Positions 62,111-64,000 of a stretch of 64,000 nucleotides of DNA are shown here, one piece after another; position 1 is the first letter of the stretch, and every line of letters begins with the position of its first letter. A program made the translations under genes and the position numbers. Location of the stretch: positions 1-64,000 of the forward strand of contig CALJAM010000030.1 of assembly GCA_938027685.1 (NCBI GenBank), given 5' to 3'. Source of the DNA: an uncultured Bryobacteraceae bacterium. GTDB taxonomy: Bacteria; Acidobacteriota; Terriglobia; Bryobacterales; Bryobacteraceae. The notes beneath the pieces are model-generated. The model made no database searches. It worked only from the letters and a program-made list of their open reading frames with translations, and was not told the DNA's origin.

Positions 62111-63382
62111 ATGAGCGATGCCGTTTCTCGCCGGAAGTTCGTTCATGGCGCCGCTCCCGTGCTGACGGCTGGTCCGGCCGTCCTGCGAGCCCTGGGCGCC
62201 AATGAGCGCCTGAACATCGGGTTGATCGGGGCCGGAGGCCGCGGCTACTATCTGCTCGAGCGGCTTTACAAAGGCGTCTCCGCCCCCTTCCAGGTGACCT
62301 GGGTGTGTGACGCCTATGACGGGCGGATTGCGCGAGGCAAGGATCGGGTGCAGACCATGGGCGGCAACACCCCCAGGACCACGCGCGAGTACCGCGACAT
62401 CTTGGCCGATCCCGAGGTGGACGCGGTCATCATCGCCACGCCCGAGCATCTGCACCACAGCATGACCATCGCGGCGCTGAAAGCTGGCAAGCACGTTTAC
62501 GTAGAGAAGCCTCTTGCCCATACGATCGAGGAAGGGGCGGAAATCGTCCGGGTGGCGCGCAAGGCCGGCAAGGTCGTGCAGGTGGGCACACAGAACCGCA
62601 GCAACCCCCTGTACATCAAGGCCAAGGAAATGGTCGAGCAGGGACTGCTGGGCGAAATCCATTACGTGCGGGCCTTCTGGTACCGTAACTCGCTGGAAGA
62701 CAATCCCGCGTGGCGTTACACGATCCCGCCCGATGCCGACGAGAGCAACACCGACTGGCAGCGTTTCCTCGGTCCGGCCCCCAAGCGCCCGTTTAACAAG
62801 GCCCGCTTCTATCAGTGGCGACTGTACTGGGATTACTCGGGGGGCATCGCCACCGATCTGCTCGTTCACCAGACCGACATCACCAATTTTGTGTGCAACA
62901 AGACCGTGCCGCTTTCCTGCGTGGCCTCAGGAGGCATTTACCGCTGGGTGAACGACGATCGCGAGGTTCCCGATACTTTGAGCGCGATTTACGAGTATCC
63001 GGGACGTTTCCATATCAATTACAGTTGCTACTTCGGCAACGATCATTTCGGCTACGGCGAGCAGTTCTTGGGGAACGAGGGCACGCTGGAGGTTCTCAAC
63101 CGGCAGTATCTGAACTTTTACCCGCAGAAGTTCGGGGGCAAGGCGCCGCCTCACGTGGCCGCCCGCCAGGAGGTCAAGATGCATATCCCCAACGCGGACA
63201 ATCTCTCGGTCGAGGCGCATCTCCGTAACTGGATCGAAGCCATCCGCGGCAAGGAGAAGGTGCTGGTGCCTCCGGAGGTTGGTCACCAGGGTGCGCTGCC
63301 CGGACACCTGGCGACGCTCTCCTATCGCCACGGCAAAAAGGTGTACTGGGACGAAAAAACCGAGCGCTATCGCTTCGGCTGA
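62111..63382 (+). CDS. Gfo/Idh/MocA-family oxidoreductase, exported
   Basis: This 423-residue protein has a Tat-like signal (SRRKFVHGAAPVLTAGPAVL). The Rossmann fold is LNIGLIGAGGRGYYLLERL and the catalytic EKP is in HVYVEKPLAHTIEE. The motif AFWYRNSLEDNPAWRYTIP and the C-terminal FGGKAPPH region are typical of Acidobacteria/Planctomycetes secreted paralogues. Activity is NAD(P)-dependent on an unknown carbohydrate. AAGGAGTGATTTTG precedes ATG 62111. The protein at 35448-36740 is a distant paralogue. Confidence 0.88.
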   Translation: MSDAVSRRKFVHGAAPVLTAGPAVLRALGANERLNIGLIGAGGRGYYLLERLYKGVSAPFQVTWVCDAYDGRIARGKDRVQTMGGNTPRTTREYRDILADPEVDAVIIATPEHLHHSMTIAALKAGKHVYVEKPLAHTIEEGAEIVRVARKAGKVVQVGTQNRSNPLYIKAKEMVEQGLLGEIHYVRAFWYRNSLEDNPAWRYTIPPDADESNTDWQRFLGPAPKRPFNKARFYQWRLYWDYSGGIATDLLVHQTDITNFVCNKTVPLSCVASGGIYRWVNDDREVPDTLSAIYEYPGRFHINYSCYFGNDHFGYGEQFLGNEGTLEVLNRQYLNFYPQKFGGKAPPHVAARQEVKMHIPNADNLSVEAHLRNWIEAIRGKEKVLVPPEVGHQGALPGHLATLSYRHGKKVYWDEKTERYRFG

Positions 63383-63457
63383 GGCGGCCTGCAGGGCCCG
63401 GAGCGTTTTGCTAAGATCGTGGGGCCGCGTTTGCGGCTTCGCTCACGGAGGCTATCC

Positions 63458-64000
63458 ATGCTGATTGCGGCCGCCATTCTGGCCATCTTCGTTTACGGCA
63501 TGATCGCCGCCATGCTGGGCACGATCCTGCCGGACCTTTCACGACGCTTCCAATTGACGCCCGAGCAGAACGGCAACATCGCGCTGGCTCAGGCTCTGGG
63601 TTTGATCATCGCCTCGGTTTCGGTCGGGCCGTTGATCGACAATTACGGAAAAAAGCCGGGGCTGGTGCTCGGCCTGACGCTGATCGCGCTGGCGCTGTTC
63701 CTGCTGCCCAAATCGCGCGGCTACCGCAGCATCATGGTGTATCTGCTGCTGCTGGGACTGGGCGGCGGCATCATCGTGACGGGCGCCAACGCGCTGGTCA
63801 GCGACATCGGCGCCGAGCGTCGCGCCACCGTACTGAACTTCCTGAACCTGTTCTTCGGTCTGGGCGGGCTGGCGACGCCCTTCATCTCCGCCAACCTGTT
63901 GGGCCGCAACTCGACCCGGCTCTGTTACACGGTCTTCGGGCTGGGCGTCATCACCCTGGCGATTCACGCGGTGGCCCCGATCCCGCCACCCAGCGGCGAG
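63458..64000 (+). CDS. major facilitator superfamily transporter, 3'-truncated
   Basis: The open frame runs from ATG 63458 (ACGGAGG 5 nt upstream) off the window end. The first 181 residues contain about six helices with MFS features: FVYGMIAAMLGTILPDLSRRF, GLIIASVSVGPLIDNYGKKPGLVLG (the D-x-x-G-R/K-R/K loop of MFS motif A, here DNYGKKP), and ILLGLGGG-type LLGLGGGIIVTGANALVSD. It most resembles sugar:proton symporters of the FucP group. Following the Gfo/Idh/MocA gene by 75 bp, it may import the product of that pathway. Confidence 0.8.
   Translation, partial: MLIAAAILAIFVYGMIAAMLGTILPDLSRRFQLTPEQNGNIALAQALGLIIASVSVGPLIDNYGKKPGLVLGLTLIALALFLLPKSRGYRSIMVYLLLLGLGGGIIVTGANALVSDIGAERRATVLNFLNLFFGLGGLATPFISANLLGRNSTRLCYTVFGLGVITLAIHAVAPIPPPSGE

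Overview
The window is about 64 kb of GC-rich, densely coded bacterial chromosome. I infer an Acidobacteriota member, probably of the Bryobacterales/Solibacter type. The inference rests on several twin-arginine (Tat) signal Gfo/Idh/MocA oxidoreductases, a GH172 (DUF2961) enzyme, a Tat-exported sulfatase, a TonB-dependent receptor, a DUF4252 protein downstream of an ECF sigma factor, and the glyQ-glyS-ppdK and hfq-hflX neighbourhoods. No rRNA or tRNA was seen, so the assignment is not proven.

Layout. 1-500: 5' part of a PAS histidine kinase that appears to have lost its phosphoacceptor region. 0.7-7.5 kb: lipoprotein, D-threonine-aldolase-like PLP enzyme, nagA, ilvE divergent from a HAD phosphatase, and an Nramp-type transporter. 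7.5-11.5 kb: an accessory island with a 250-bp transposon remnant, a TonB-dependent receptor, a previously unannotated 34-residue Cys-rich peptide gene, a MerR-family metal regulator with a textbook 20-bp-spacer operator, a 137-bp inverted-repeat element and unexplained DNA. 11.5-14 kb: FkbM methyltransferase and an ECF sigma/membrane protein/DUF4252 operon. 14.3-24 kb: a long forward run (GH172, DUF5658, sialidase-like, gamma-glutamyltransferase, TIM-barrel isomerase, asnS, arginase, ddl, isoprenylcysteine-methyltransferase-like, metallo-beta-lactamase fold). 24-33 kb: heparinase-like protein, a short zinc-ribbon-like protein, a recO lacking its zinc finger, glyQ, glyS, ppdK. 33-38 kb: reverse run (propeller lipoprotein, secreted protein, Gfo/Idh/MocA, PhoD). 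38-49 kb: hfq, hflX, pgsA, a RodZ-like protein, then surface-polymer genes (GT2, two methyltransferases, M28 peptidase, metallophosphoesterase, and an NfrB-like glycosyltransferase carrying a C-terminal MshEN-like c-di-GMP domain). 49-53 kb: PfkB sugar kinase, sulfatase and a decayed DDE transposase. 53-64 kb: a very large PLP decarboxylase, tandem GNAT, AlaC-like aminotransferase, DUF362 protein, phosphoglycolate phosphatase, GH36 alpha-galactosidase, a second Gfo/Idh/MocA protein and a truncated MFS transporter.

How the genes work together. Carbohydrate turnover recurs (NagA, PfkB, GH172, sialidase-like, GH36, sulfatase, two Gfo/Idh/MocA proteins, heparinase-like), consistent with a polysaccharide-degrading heterotroph, although these genes are scattered and not one locus. 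The metal island is the most coherent candidate for an uncharacterised system: regulator, small Cys peptide and outer-membrane receptor in a row behind one MerR-type promoter. A second window-wide pattern is transcriptional: many first genes have a TANNNT -10 box 6-7 nt upstream of the start codon and no Shine-Dalgarno sequence, which predicts leaderless mRNAs and revises several start codons.
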